Assembly: GCA_963170055.1 (NCBI GenBank)
Contig: CAUJGJ010000313.1
Span: forward strand, 1,675,201-1,739,200
DNA from: Halisarca cf. caerulea
Taxonomy: Eukaryota > Porifera > Demospongiae > Chondrillida > Halisarcidae
Reading direction: 5' to 3'
Length of the DNA stretch: 64,000 nt
The first letter of the stretch is position 1; each line of letters begins with the position of its first letter. This document shows, one piece after another, positions 33,969-47,070 of this stretch. Under the pieces are notes generated by a model that saw only the letters and a list, made by a program, of their open reading frames with translations, ran no database searches and had not been told where the DNA came from. The translations under genes were made by a program, and so were the position numbers.

Positions 33969-34212
33969 CATGAGGAGTTTTGCTACTTTGCTTTTTGATC
34001 GCATCTGAGCTCGCGCGAAAGCCATTTTGGGCTAATTTCGCAAGGACGTTTGCGCACATGCATTCGCAGTGAGAGACTCCTAGTAGATTCATCCTCAAAA
34101 ACTCGCCCCATGCATTTGCTGTTGGCAGCGAAACATAATAAAGTTGAAAATTATGTCTTACGATCAATTCTTGTAACTCGACGAATATAATTTCTTCATC
34201 TGCTCGAGTCTA

Positions 34213-34223
34213 GCCGCCATCTT
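34213..34223 (-). promoter_or_regulatory. YY1-like motif (AAGATGGCGGC on minus strand)
   Basis: The same 11-mer as in the 5' regions of the two retrotransposons, here on the opposite strand with no recognised ORF downstream. It may mark an unrecognised promoter or repeat 5' end. Confidence 0.25.
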
Positions 34224-34494
34224 GGACCACGTTGTTAACATTCGACGAGCGTGCCGATCCTTCCTTTGCGTGTATGGTGGAGTCTGTCCTTTCCTATTTC
34301 TAACGAAATCTGTCGTTACCTTTCTTCGTGGTGCTAAACCCTTCAGACTTGAGTTTTGTACGAACAGAGGGCGCGTTTTGGCCCTATTTGTCTGCTTTGC
34401 GTAGTCGGAATACCTTTCTTCTTCGCTCGAACGTGAAATATTGCTTAGGAAACCTTTGCAGAGAATCAATGAGGTGAAAATATAGAGATATGCA

Positions 34495-34652
34495 TTTTTG
34501 GCAAATGACGATAGAAATACGATTTCTCCAAATTGTCATCTGATCGTTATACGATGATTTTACCATGACGATACTAAGAATTTACGATCGTAATACGATA
34601 GAACTTGATTACGAATATGATACGATATGGGAACTTTTTTATGACATGTACC
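34495..34652. repeat. ATACGAT motif array ending in AACTTTTTT...TACCGTA
   Basis: ATACGAT/TACGATA/ATGACGATA words repeat about ten times, then gggaacttttttatgacatgtaccgta. Same terminal layout as the arrays ending near 28442 and 33968 but with another core word. Confidence 0.5.
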
Positions 34653-34659
34653 GTAGTTA

Positions 34660-35321
34660 AAACTTTAATTAATTCAGAAAATGGAGTTCACTGCTCCATT
34701 CCACGGCTTCAATATCTCATGTTATCTATAAGAAAACCCAAGAAAACATCCATTCGGCCACAAAACGTTGGACATAAAATGAATGGAACAAATGGAACAA
34801 TGTACGAAGATTCATTTTTGGATTTTGAGGGTTTGGTCCTCTAGAAACAATCTGAAAGTTTTTAAATCAAAAACATATTTAGAAACTTTCATGAGCAGAA
34901 TTTCAATCGAAGTTTCCTTGTGGGTTCATCTTCCTTATTTGTTGACAGATGCTGTCAAAAGGAAATATAGATTTGACTTACGTAGGTCTAGGTCAGATGC
35001 CAAATAATATGTTTAGTTGTTGGTCCAAGCATCAATTAGAACTGTACATCTCATTCCCGCAGAAAACAAGGCGATTTATTCCAGTACTTTGATAATTGAG
35101 GTCCACCATTTTGTTTTGTGCCCAAATTGTTAACATAATTGGACATAACATACCTGCAAAAGAAGCACAAAACACGCCGATTTCTTCTTTGCTCCCATTT
35201 GTGCCATGCGTTTTATGACGTCACAACGTATTCTCGTTTCTCAGACCAGTAGGCAGGAAACACCCACACATAATTCGTTTTTGGCAACTTTGTGCTGTTA
35301 TTCCTCCCCCAGTGTAGATCA
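34660..35321. other. No recognisable gene
   Basis: AT-rich sequence without motifs I recognise; short frames only. Confidence 0.5.
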
Positions 35322-36464
35322 TATGTAAGTTAATACCCGACACCGAGGGATCTTCGCGATTTGGAATCCCTCGCTTCGCTTGGGATTCTAATGGCAAAGA
35401 TCACGAGGGGGAGAGTATTAACTGGTTTAGACCAGCACAGTGTACTCAGGCTTTTGCGAGGAGATATTATACCATAGAAGGATCGAAGAAACCAGTGAAT
35501 TCAAAGACATAGTGTCGCCTAGATCTGGTCCACTCTTTGGGCACGAGTTGTCAATTTTGGAAGCAGAAGGAACCCTCCCATGCAAGGTCGGAAGCAGCAC
35601 TGAATACAAATCGCCCATTCCAAAATTTGGACCGCCAGTTGGACAAAATTAAAATAACTTGAATCACTGAGAGCTCGAGCTCTTTCTTCGAGTACCCCTA
35701 AGGAGTCTAATGAGCTAATTTGAACTTAGACTCCCTAAAGAGTCTAAGTTCAAATTAGATACTTGGTCACTTCTCCCACTAGGAAGTTAGTGTGTTAGAT
35801 GGCGTGGGAAAGTGTCAAACATCAAAGGTAATTGGTTCATTAAATATTCATGATGGTCTAAACCAAAGTAAGATGGGTATCATTTTTCATGTTTCAGCAC
35901 ACACTATTGATCTTTTTCAAAATAAAAAAATCGTGATAGTGGTCGTGGTGATTATAAATGCAATTTGTTTATTCATTTAGACTATCATGAATATTTAATG
36001 AGCCAATTACCTTTGATGTTTGACACTTACCCGCACCATCTAACACACTAATTTCCTTGTAGGAGAAGAAATCAAGTATCTAGTAATTTGAACTTAGACT
36101 CCTTAGGGGGTACTCAAGAAACAGCTTGAGCTCTCAATGATTGAAGTTATTCTAATTTTGTCCAACTGGCGGTCCAAATTTTGGAATCGGCGATTTGTCT
36201 TCAGTGCTGCTTCCGACCTTGGGAGGGTTCCTTCTGCTTCAAAAATTGAAAATTTGAAAAAATTGGACCAGATACAGGCGACACTTTGTCTTCGAATTCA
36301 CTGGCTTCTTCCTTCTATGGTATCTCCTCGCTAAAGCCTGAGTACACCGTGCTGGTCTAAACCAGTTAATACCCTCCCCCTCGTGATTTTCGCCATTAGA
36401 ATACGAAGCGAAGCGAGGGATTCTAAATCGTGAATATCCCTCGGTTTTAAGTATTAACTTACAT
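35322..36464. mobile_element. Large foldback element upstream of ankyrin copy 2
   Basis: Arms of about 500 bp: ATGTAAGTTAATACCC at the left and GTATTAACTTACAT at the right, with long matching stretches (AGGCGACACT..., CACTGGCTTCTTC..., AACCAGTTAATACTC...). The spacer is at about 35885-35980. Internal smaller hairpins occur, e.g. AACTTAGACTCC...GAGTCTAAGTT near 35729-35752. It ends about 100 bp before the start codon of ankyrin copy 2 and about 30 bp before its possible 5' UTR acceptor. Confidence 0.85.
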
Positions 36465-36570
36465 TTAACTGTCAGTGTTGTTTGCATTCACCAGGTTTCT
36501 TTATTCCTTATTTAGGAATAACTTGCCTGAGAAGAAGAATATACGTATACATGTGGCTTCAAGTTTTACA

Positions 36571-39500
36571 ATGGGCAATAAAATTCACTTAGCTTTCTGG
36601 AGAGGTGATGTTAACTTCCTCCAGTACTACACTAACATAAAGTGGAATTCCCCCCACTACACAAGACCGGGTATTTTTGGAGTTTATCCAATACACATTC
36701 TTGTATTTCGTAAACACACAGATTTTGACTTGTGGTACGATCTGTTTTGCCATATGCAAAGTGAGGAAGATTTTCATGCCACTTTTGAAAGGGGTTTCAC
36801 TGCAAAGGATTTATCAAAGCAAAATTTCTCCTTTGAGGTATTGTCGCTGTTGTGTATGCTTGAAGCACTGTTGAAATTACGACATTTTTATAGGCTTGGA
36901 AATCATTTACAATCTCTGCCTGGTGTATACCACGTGATGCATTCAACATACACATCGTTGTTAAAGAAAGGGCTGTCAACCTCACTTTTACAACACCTTA
37001 GCCCCCATACTCTGCACAATGCCATTTACGAAGGTTCTCCATCCTATTTTACTCCGCTCTTTGTTGCTGTCCTTGCTAATAATCCATCTCTTTTGAACGA
37101 GGTAATATCCAAAGGTGCCAAGCCGAGCTTACAACCACCAACACCTGAAGGGAATTACGGTCTACTTCACCTTGCAGCACGTTTGGATCACTACAAGCTT
37201 ATTCCAATACTAGTGAATGCAGGTTGTGATATACACAAGAATGCACATACCTTTGGATTTTCTCGTACTGCCCTTGTAATTGCTGCACACTATGGGAATC
37301 TCAGATGTATCAAAGCCCTGATAAATTGCCCCGGGTTCAATTTGCAATTATCTGCTGGTCCTTATGCCCTTATGGTAGCAGCACAAGAAGGTCAGTTTCA
37401 TGTGATCCCAACATTGGTAAGGCTTGGTTGCAATGTGGATGACAGCCCCTATTCTATTCTCCTTAGACCTCTTCATATAGCAGCTGCAAGAAATCAACTA
37501 GGGGCCCTAAGGACTTTGCTTCAGCTTGGTGCTAATCCCTTTTTGTTGACTACCCATGAGAGAAATGCTCTTCATTATGCAGCGGAATATGATTCCTCTG
37601 ATGTCATTTCAACACTTGTACAGACAGGTCTATCACCTTATGAGCCACAAAATTTAATGGTGGATGAGAAACTTGTGTATGTAACTCCTTACTGTACAGC
37701 AGTGCTTTATCAATCCCTAAGTGTGCTGCAAGCCCTTGTTCATTCTAACTGTGCTATTCCTAACCCTGCCCAAATTTGTTTGTTGTATGTTGCTCTATCT
37801 ATCCGCTATAATAGTAGGATTCCTTCAATATATTGTGAGCAAGTTTCAATTAATTTTCTAACTGAGCTAATCAATTTAGGATGCAGTGCTTCTGCCATTG
37901 AGGAATCATCTGGCATGGCCTGTCTTCACATTGCTGCTCAGTTTGATGATCCTGCAGTTATTCATCTTTTGATAAAGTGTGGTTGCCCTAAAAATAGATT
38001 TACAAGCACAGCCGGTGGATATCGGGCAACTGCAATGCATATAGCAGCTCAGAACAATTCCGTGTTGGCTATTGATGCTTTGGTAGCTAATGGTTGTGAT
38101 GTCAATTTCCATCACCCACTAGAGCAAACACCCCTTCACGCAGCCGTTATTGCTGGCTCAGTAAGTGCTGTTGAGAGATTGCTGGAGTTTGGAGCAAGCA
38201 CTTCATTAATAGATCATGACGGATATTTACCTATACATGCAGCAATCTATTTTGAAAATATGGAAGCTATTGAGTTGATTGTCAAGTATGATAGGCTTCA
38301 GGGTAATTTTCAATTACTTCATTACCCCCCTTATGCTGAGTTGCCTGACGAGATTTCAAAAACATTGTTAGTACTCGCTCAGTATGGTGCTAATGTGTCC
38401 AATGGATTCATTCCATTCAGTGAAATGTCTTCACCACAAGAAAGAGCAGCAAAGATGCTCTACGACCATTTGCTCTGCTGCAAGCAGGACATGAGCTACT
38501 CCCCACTTGAATTTGCTACTTTACGCAAAAAACGTGCAGCAATTAAAAAGCTTGTGGATCTGGGAGCTGATGTGAATGCAAATCCATTAGTAACACCACT
38601 CCACTTTGCAAGTACATTGGGATGTGCTGACATCGCCCGCGACCTAATCCAAATGGGTACTGATTATGGCATCGTTGATTCCTATGGCTTTAATGCAATG
38701 CACACGGCTATAAAACACAACCGCCCAAACGTTGTACAGACCTTTATTGATGAAGGATGTGATCCCACTTTACCCACTATTATAGAAGGAAAACCTGACT
38801 TATCCCCATTTCAGCTTGCATGTATAATGCGCTGTCCACAAATTGTTGCATCGTTATATGAAGTAGTTCCCAATATTCACCAATTGACACCTGACCATTT
38901 GTCACCATTGCATCTCGCAATTATTGAACCTGGCTGTAGTTTTACACACTCTGATGGACATATCACTACACAAACTATAAACATCAACTTGGAGCGACAG
39001 GAAAAAACACTGGAGTTACTGCTGAAGTTTGGTTGTCATGTAAATGCCACTGATTGCTATGGGGTCACCCCCTTGGACCTTGCTACCGAGTATGAATTGG
39101 AGAAAATATCACTAATGCTTGTTAAAGCTGGAGGGGAAAGGGGTACAACTATCAAGAACACAAAAGACTTAAAGGCACGAATTTCACAGCTTGAAAAAAA
39201 CTATCAATATATAAACCAAAAAGTAAACACAATGGAAGCTGCTCTGCAAAGATTTGAAGCACAGCAGAAAGAACACCAATCTCGACGGGACAGTCATTGT
39301 GCAGTGAATCTCACCAACTTTCATAAGATTTTACCTTATGGTGAGTTATAAGTATTTACTTACTACGTATGTCAGTCACTCCTCCCATATGTTGGGATGT
39401 GTAGCTAGTCATGTAGCCACATGTAATCACACTTTTTATTAGCCATCAAGGGCTTCAGCCCAATGTGAAAACTTGTGATTGCACATATAGCTGTGCATCC

Positions 39501-41564
39501 CACCTGCATGGGAGGAACATAATACGGTACTTCCCATAATACAGTTAATGATTAACCAGCTACGACCCATAAAACGCCTCAATTAAATGGATTCGGTTTA
39601 TAGTATGCTATAGCACCTGCTACTTTTGCATAAGACAGGCTTTTTGATTGCCATCTGTTGTTGAGTCTGTTGAATTCCCCTCTTACTGATCTGCAAGATG
39701 TGTACAAGGCTCATGATGAAGGCTATATAGAATGAGACACATAAGTAAAACAACATAATATCCTAAGGCTTGTTTTCAATATAGTAGAATGAGTGTGCAT
39801 GCTGCACCTCTTTCTTTCAGACAATTTCTGTTTGGTATATATACTGGCCAAATGAAGATCTTGTTTCACAAGGCAGCACAGTTGAAGTCCACTGTTGCTG
39901 ACTATACATATAGAATACTCTTTTGATCTGCCTTCTTGTTCACTTTACGTATGTATATTACGTAGATAATAAAATTGGTTTAATAACTAGTATGGTGATG
40001 TCGAGAAATCACATGCGTGGAACGAAAACCAACTAACCAGCGTCCATGGCCCACATTCAAAGTTAACTTTATTATGGGAAGTACCATATTGTAACAATGT
40101 TAATTTGTCTGATACTTCAGCCTGCATGAGTTATATTATGTAGGAAATAATGTCTATGTATAAGGCTTAGCAGAAAAACGGAATTAAAGCCATTGCATAT
40201 AACATCAGGATCTGCAGCTAGTAAGGATTACCATCATGCCTTGTGCAAATGTTTGGCACATCTTCTACATTGGTTCATGCATAATAATACTTTTACTGTA
40301 CGCAGGTGTGACATGTGCACATGTGCAGTGTCACCAAAATGGCCGCCCTAAAGTCGGCTGAAATCAACCCCCACTTTTCTTACGTTTAGTAAGCTTAAAG
40401 AGTACAACAAACCTATAAAACTTTAATTCAACTATTGAACACTACAACAGTTCACTTAACGTTGTTGTCACAGCTTCGCAAAGCCGAAAAAACGACGACA
40501 GATTCGGACCTTAAAAATAAGTTAAGTGCGAAACCCGGTCATGTAAACGATCGTTCAGAGCAGCCATACTTTGTTAGGAACCTTCCAACAACAATATCTA
40601 AATTTTCACCGTGTAAGAATTTACTATTCCTCTTTGTTCCTGAGATGTCCATCGAAGTGTTGCTTTTCATCCGAAGTAAAACCACAAACTTGTGCTCATG
40701 TCAGGAATGGGGCATGCTATCAAAATCTTACGCGGTGAAAATTTAGTTTTACCTGTTATGATCTAACTCCCGCGACATGGCTCCTCTACACAATCGTTTA
40801 GATGACCGGGTTTTCGAAAGAAATTCACTCGTTGCAAAAGTCTCCCTCTAGACGTTCGTCACAAGGCAGTCACAAGATATGATGACGTCACCAACCAATG
40901 GTAACGCGATCGGTAATATTGATATTTCTTCTAGCACGATCGAAAAACTATTAGAACGTTTTAAAAACACAAAATGTGCAGACTATTGCGATATTCAATA
41001 CAATTTCTTCGGTTTCAGACGAGAAGGCCTATTTTTCAAGCCGACTTCATAAACATTCACGTGACTAACGCATGGACATTAGTAAAACGTGTTAATTTCA
41101 AATCAAATTCCTTTGTAAACCACACAATGCCCCTCTGTTTACAGAATATGCACATGTTATACCTGCGTATTATATATTTATTTTGGTGTACAGTTACATG
41201 CAGTATTGTTGCATTTGAAGCCCATGTAGATGTTAAAACTATGGAAAAATTTCTTCAAGATTTCTACGATAAGTTCATGATGTGTGCTGATGCAAAAATT
41301 GTGGCTGCTGAATTAAGACGAAGAAGAGTCATTCCACAACCAGTTGAGATCAAGATTAAAAGAGCCCTGGACACTAAAACAGCAAATGGTCACCTCTACG
41401 ACCACCTCTTTTCTCAAGGCACTGACAATACCCTTCGGATAGTCTGTGATGTATTTATCCAAGAAGAAGGCTATCCAAGGATGAATGAGCTGGGAAAGAA
41501 GCTGAAGGAAAAGCTGGCCCATATGCATACTGCATCATCTGGTGAGCTGTTATATGACTTGTAG
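36571..41564 (+). CDS. Ankyrin repeat / coiled-coil / CARD-like protein, copy 2 (two coding exons)
   Basis: Coding exon 1 is 36571-39340, coding exon 2 is 41221-41564; about 1037 residues. The start is the conserved ATG of MGNKIHLAFWRGDV; the frame is open further upstream but has no ATG. Many ankyrin repeats fill about residues 50-870 (e.g. TALVIAAHYGNLRCIKAL, TPLHFASTLGCADIARDL), then a coiled coil (ARISQLEKNYQYINQKVNTM). The apparent stop after LPYGEL lies in the intron: the exon ends TATG|GTGAGT, phase 1. Exon 2 follows ..tttgaag and rejoins as Ala-His-Val-Asp; it codes a CARD/death-fold-like domain (RRRRVIPQPVEIKIKRALD, FIQEEGYPRM). A role as cytoplasmic scaffold or innate-immune adaptor is inference. 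A possible 5' UTR acceptor is at 36491-36494. GTGAGC near 41542 could be a further donor. Confidence 0.85.
39380..39516. mobile_element. Short hairpin MITE in intron of ankyrin copy 2
   Basis: TCCTCCCATATGTTGGGATG and CATCCCACCTGCATGGGAGGA are inverted repeats about 137 bp apart, with a TAGCTA/TAGCTG second block. No coding capacity. Confidence 0.7.
39523..40088. mobile_element. MITE (GGTACTTCCCATAATA ends) in intron of ankyrin copy 2
   Basis: TACGGTACTTCCCATAATA at 39523 and TATTATGGGAAGTACCATA ending 40088 are inverted repeats. The TA at each border is probably the target duplication. No recognisable coding sequence. Confidence 0.75.
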
Positions 41565-41569
41565 TAAAG

Positions 41570-42220
41570 TGCCATCATTATTACAGAGTATACTAGGATT
41601 GGCATGGAAAATCATGGTCCCCATACAATTACCACTAGTTAGTTTTCACCCCAATTCTAACAGTATGGTGACTCCATAGCTTTCAAAAGTCGATTTTTGC
41701 ATATTTTGACACACCAGCTACAAGGCAAAGTATGTAGTTTAAAAGCTTCGTAAAGCTATCTCTTTAAAGAAATTCAAAGTACACTTGCTAAGGTACGTAT
41801 GGGTCCGCAGCACCAGTACCATTTTATGATTATTCTTCTCGTTATTTTTTATGAACTGAGCTACAGATCTCCATTAAGGGTCCAGAGGTCTCATCTTTCG
41901 CCAGGGAGCTCAGATTGTGAGCGCGAAGTGTCTTAGGTTTTGAAGCAACACCTACTGTCACACTTTTAAAGCAAGAAATTTTAAATAGGTAAATCCCATA
42001 CATTCACCGGATCAGCCATTTTCAAATTACCAAAATGGCTACACGAGACTGACTACGCGCTCTTTTATTCAAGCCTTTGTTTCTACGTGGTTACATTGAT
42101 TTTAATCTTGCCCTTTGCTCATCTAGCCCTGTACCTGTTTCGTAACTTACCCTTGTTCCAAGTGCTTTTGAAGGATCCTTTTTTGCTAAGGCCTTTCTGC
42201 CAGTCCTTTATATAATGTAT
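41570..42220. other. No recognisable gene
   Basis: Intergenic sequence after ankyrin copy 2. No motif, inverted repeat or coding frame I can support. Confidence 0.5.
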
Positions 42221-42225
42221 CATTA

Positions 42226-42562
42226 CAGGGGCAAATCTAGGGGGGCACCCCCCTCCCAAGTTGCTAAGGTTAAAAATAAAATAACTGGCTAAATTATGTT
42301 GACAATATGATTGCTATATACATATAATATCTGCAATATTCAAGCTATATTATAAGTATGACAAAAATTTGATTCAAATATATCATTATGCATGATAAAA
42401 CTGTTACAGTAGTTCTAGCCTTCAAATACCAGTGTTAGGCTTTCTTTTGCTGAATTTGCCATGCTATCAACTATATTATGATGTCATACCAATTTGGATC
42501 TGCTTCAAAGACACAATCTACTAATAGATGCCCACCCTTATTTTTTCTGGATTCACCCGTAT
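42226..42562. mobile_element. Probable hAT-like MITE (degenerate)
   Basis: The left end CAGGGGCAAATCTAGGGGGG and a degenerate right end TTTCTGGATTCACCCG resemble the pairs at 5779-6309 and 25183-25603. The right end is weakly conserved, so the extent is tentative. Confidence 0.4.
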
Positions 42563-42694
42563 TAGTGTATGGACAATATTATTGATTTATGTATCTTCCT
42601 GACAACTCAGGATATTCATCCCTATATATATAGTCTTACGCAGCCCAGACTGCACTATCCGCTCCTTTTTGCATCATGATGTTATTTTTTCATG

Positions 42695-42955
42695 GGAAGG
42701 TTGTCCTGTGCAGATTCCATACCAAAGTTGTGACAGTCCTTGAAAGCTGGGGGCTCATTAATATGCAGTTACCCATGTGAATAATTGGAATGACATTAGA
42801 GACAAAATACAAGGAGAGTGATGGTTGTCTGATTAGATCTCTCAAAAGCTGTGCTGCAACTGTATCAGAGTTGCAGATGCTGAGAGACAAGCAGGAAGAA
42901 GCTGTTATGTTGATGTCTGTTAGGGAAAAGACAATTCCGTGCCCTTGCCTATGAT
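42695..42955 (+). repeat. Dispersed coding-like fragment, copy A (inverted partner near 51 kb)
   Basis: Readable as ESWGLIN ... ETKYKESDGCLIRSLKSC, with a Glu/Lys-rich continuation. A similar piece on the minus strand at about 51230-50990 reads ESWGLIN ... ETRNKESDRIITTLQSC. The pair flanks the 7.4-kb transposon in inverted orientation. Origin unknown; could be a decayed exon or a repeat. Confidence 0.45.
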
Positions 42956-43253
42956 TTACATAAATTTGCTACACTACCTCAGGGCTGTAGGAAGCATCTG
43001 AAAACCAGTCCAGCCATATGTATGTGTAATATATATACACACACATAGCCCACAAGTACTATCATAATACAGCCAAGACACACCACAGAATTGAGAAAAC
43101 AAGAAAACCACAGAATTGAGATCTCTGAGCAGCTTTAGTTTGATCAAATTCCTGCATAGGAGAGCTAAAATCGTTGGATTCATAAGCTGCTTTACCAATA
43201 TTAGGGAAATTGGTAGATGAAAAACAGTTTTCGACGAATCGTACGCTCTTTAC

Positions 43254-43262
43254 GGGAAAATC
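43254..43262. repeat. 9-bp target-site duplication, left copy
   Basis: GGGAAAATC immediately before the left inverted end; identical to 50696-50704 immediately after the right end. Confidence 0.92.
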
Positions 43263-43463
43263 TAGTCCAGCCAGCTGTGACCCACGTTCGTACACAAGCG
43301 CCGGGGGCGGAAAGGAAAAACGTGGGTCCAGCAACAGTCACCTTGGTTGCATAAGAACGGACCAATCAGATCGTTTTAACCCGAATTTTGGTTAATAATA
43401 TTCATAGATTGTGGTCGCCAAAGTTGACTATTAATTTTAAATGATTAGGCAAGGCGCAAAGGA

Positions 43464-45112
43464 ATGGAGTCGACGCGAGCGTCGAATGGAGTGTCGAACG
43501 ACGATCTCTGTACGTTCATTAAGCTTTCTTTACGTACACTCGGCAAAGGAGACATCGTTATTCATCACCAGCAGCAGCAGGCGCTCAGTTTTATCCTAGC
43601 GATACGGTCGTGAATCTACCAACAGGATTCGGCAAGAGCCTCGTGTTTGAATTGACACCTCTCTGCTTCGACTTGAAGGCTACTCAGCCTCTGTGGTCCT
43701 TACGAGTCATAATCATCTCACCGCTGATATCCCTTATGGAGTCACAGGTTGAGAACATGCTGCATAGAGGTCTCAAAGCAGCGAGGCTATCCAGCATCAA
43801 TCCCGAATCGGCGCGCGTCATCAAGGAACTCAATTACGTTTTTCTCAGTCCCGAAGCTCTGCAGGAAAGCAAGTGGGTTTCCCTGTTAAGAGAACCAACC
43901 TTCAGAGAGTCTGTGTGTGCTGTTTTCATCGATGAGGCACATTGTATTGTCCAGTGGGGTCTTGGAAGTGCTCCTTTCCGGGCTTCTTACGCAGTTTTGG
44001 GAGACATACGGTCTTTCACGAAAGCAGGAACTCCAATGATAGCCATGACTGCAACTGCAACAAAGAGTGCAATGAGCCAAATTACCAAAGTTTGTGGAAT
44101 GAAACAAGTGGCATATGTCGTAGAGTCGCAGAACAGACCCAACATCAGGTATGCTGTTAAACGTATAACCAAAGAAGATGTCAATGTTTTTTCTTGGTTA
44201 ATTGTGGATCTCAAGGAGAAGGGCTGTAATTGTGACAAAGTCTTAATATTCTGTCAGAAAATTGACGACTGTGTTAAACTGTACCAATTTTTCGCTACTG
44301 CTCTGGTTGATTGTGCATTCATACCTCCTGGTGAATGCATTTTGCAAAATGCACTATTCGGCATGTTCCACGCAAAGATTACGAATAAAGATAAGGACAT
44401 TTTGTTGCGATCTTATTCCGATCCAGATGGTAAATGTCGAGTTATGTTTGCCACGATTGCATTCGGCATGGGGATGAATATACCCAACATCCACACAGTG
44501 GTACATTATGGCCCATCAAGTACTATTGACAATTATGTTCAAGAGTCTGGAAGAGCTGGACGAGATGGCAAACGAAGTGATGCTGTCATTTTAGTGTATC
44601 CAGGAGCATTGAGAGGGAATATTTCCAAGCCAATGAAAAGCTATTGCAAAGATGAATGGAGTACATGTCGACGCAATCGACTTATGCAGGAGTACCTTGG
44701 TCAATATGGAGCACCCATTGAATTACACACATGTTGTGACATATGTGCTGCAATGTGCAAATGTGGGACATGTCATCTGGCTATACCCAAGTGCATATCA
44801 AGCATACCAAGCGGGACAGAATTGGCAAGCAATGACCGGGAAGAACCACCAAAGTGGGAAGATGAGAAGTCTGAGAGTCTTCGGCATGAGCTGCAAGAAC
44901 TGTTTCTGAAGCAACCAGAACAATGTGATGCAGAATGCAAGATGTATGTACAAGATGAGCTGCTAACTGGGAGATCTGACCACCTGGTTGAACAGATAGT
45001 TGCTAATGCCCCTTGTATAGACACGTTGGAGGATTTGAAAACACTGTGTCACGTATGGGGTGATGAGGAACAGATTTTAATGGCAATAGAGAAAGTAAAA
45101 GATATACAATGA
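43464..45112 (+). pseudogene. RecQ-like SF2 DNA helicase of the transposon
   Basis: The natural start is probably ATG 43464 (MESTRASNGVSNDDLCTFIK). That frame runs through HHQQQQALSFIL and then shifts by one base near 43593-43600, after which reading continues as SDTVVNLPTGFGKSL to the stop at 45110-45112. From 43601 the frame is open for about 500 residues with Walker A (PTGFGKS), a DEAH box (FIDEAHCIVQWG), MTATAT, FATIAFGMG, QESGRAGRDG and a RecQ-type zinc-binding segment (CRRNRL...HTCCDIC). The C-terminus after about residue 380 is Cys-poor and unfamiliar. It should unwind DNA 3' to 5', perhaps during excision or repair of the transposon. The frameshift may be real or an assembly error. 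Confidence 0.8.
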
Positions 45113-47070
45113 TTTAATAATTTAAAACAATCATACATGATAATAATTAATATTATGGATTAAAAATCATGAAATTACATTACGATGGCATAGCTGTGTT
45201 CAGTTGAAATAGCAGCAGACTCTCTCCTCTTCCTGCAAAATTCCTTAAACACTTCTTTTTTGGCTAATTCAGACTTTTTTGTCTTAATCCAATCATGCAG
45301 TTTGTCCATGTCTTTGACTAGTTTTGCAAATGGATGTTTAGGAATGGCCTGAAAGGCAGAATGACATCGCCTAGCCTGGTAGCTGAACACCTTGGCTTTC
45401 TCTAGCTCTGAAATCACCCTAGTGAAATCGGACGTGGTGGCTTGGACACGAGTTACAGAACTTTGGGGCTTCAATCCAATGCTGCCATCAAAGCTGTCCT
45501 TAATGGCAGACAGTTCTTTTGTAGCCTTTGACACCCGCTTTACATTGGTTTCACTGATGGTTGATGCAAACCTGGAGATGCTCTCCTTGAAGTCCCTGTT
45601 AAGATGCTCCATCTTCAGGTCCAAAGGTACATTGCTACCGAGACCACCACGAACTGAACAAGTCCTGTTCCACTTCAAGGCATGTGCCTCCCTTGCACTC
45701 AACATTACATCCAGATCAGCCAGCAAATAGAATGCCTCCAATGTATAATTGGTGTGCCCTCCCTCCTTGTAATGCAGGAAGAGGAATCGCCAGCACCGTA
45801 TGATTCTCTCCCCATCTCCTTCCCGGCTTGAATCCTGGAAGTTTCTAGCCAATAATCCCATGGTAAGCAGCAAGCAGGCGTAGTTATGGACATGATCATC
45901 AGAGCTGCTTTGGCATACCTCTTCAGGCTCATACATAGCAAATCTGTCTACCACCATTGCTGCCAGTTTTTCAATGGCTCGAAGTTGCTCTGTTCCCTCT
46001 GGTGGTATTTCTCCTGACGGAAATAAATGCTGCAGGTTGATTTCTTCTACCTTCTCACAGCCAAGTACTTGTGCTGCTGCCGTGGCAATGTGTGCATCAA
46101 GCACGACATTAAAGAACTCGGAACAAGCATGGAAATTGTTCTTAGGGTCATTTACAACATTCCTCCTTTGTATGATGGTGCGTAGTTGGTAAAGTGTACC
46201 CTGGTCTCCACTGGAATTTGCCTTGTAGAGAGTACTCCACATGGGCTGCATAATTTATATATTAAATGCATGTAATGATAATATATATGTCACTATACAT
46301 AATAAAATTAATACATGCATACCTGGTAAAAATTGACCAGTGCATGCCAGTCCTCGACTTTGGGGTAAAAACCCTTCCAACCTAAGCTTCATGGTATCTG
46401 ACTGACTCCTGGCAGCTTGAGCGGATCTAGCTCTCTCGACTGTCATTTGATCTCCACCCAAAAAAACTGGTTGTGGACGAGCTGAGGCACTGTTGCTTTC
46501 TGGGCTGTACTTTTGGTATGTCTCCAGGATCTCGATCATGTCCTCCGTTTTCTGCTCTGACTTGAAAAGAACGTCAAGTGGAACCTAATATATATATATA
46601 CAGAAAACATTGTCAAGAAGATATATAATATAGTAATTGATATTATTTCTTAAATTTGTACTGCATGCAGCAGCTGTTGCAGACTGGGCTACAATAATAA
46701 CTGCATGGTATTTGACAATGCATGAGCCTTTTCAGAGGCCTTCTGCATTTCATTCATGTACTGGTGTGGAATGTGTTCAGGAACAACATTCTTGAAAGTC
46801 TCCAATGCAGGAATGTTTGATACAATGGCCCTTGCCGTCAAAACGATAAAGTCATCCCTAAGTTTGTTGCACACTTGACGAGAAGGAAGAAATGATCTCA
46901 GGGAAACACTTGCTATATCTCCCTGAGGCTTGTCATTATCCAGTGTCTCTGTCAAGGTAGAATATAGTGTATGATACGTTATACTTGTTGAAAAGACTAG
47001 ACTAAGTGTGAAACCTTCTTATGGCATGCATGCATGCATGCATGGTTAAATGCGCATAATATTATACATA

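Noticed and set aside
36475..36570. N-terminal extension of ankyrin copy 2 as a signal or membrane segment
   Set aside because: The extension has no ATG; the conserved MGNKIHLA start at 36571 is shared by all three copies and the extension overlaps a likely 5' UTR acceptor.
41221..41564. Second exon of ankyrin copy 2 as an independent small gene
   Set aside because: No ATG in good context for the domain; phase and acceptor match the upstream donor, and the pair recurs in copies 1 and 3.
43605..45112. Host RecQ helicase gene
   Set aside because: It lies entirely between 79-bp inverted ends with a target duplication, next to a transposase gene.
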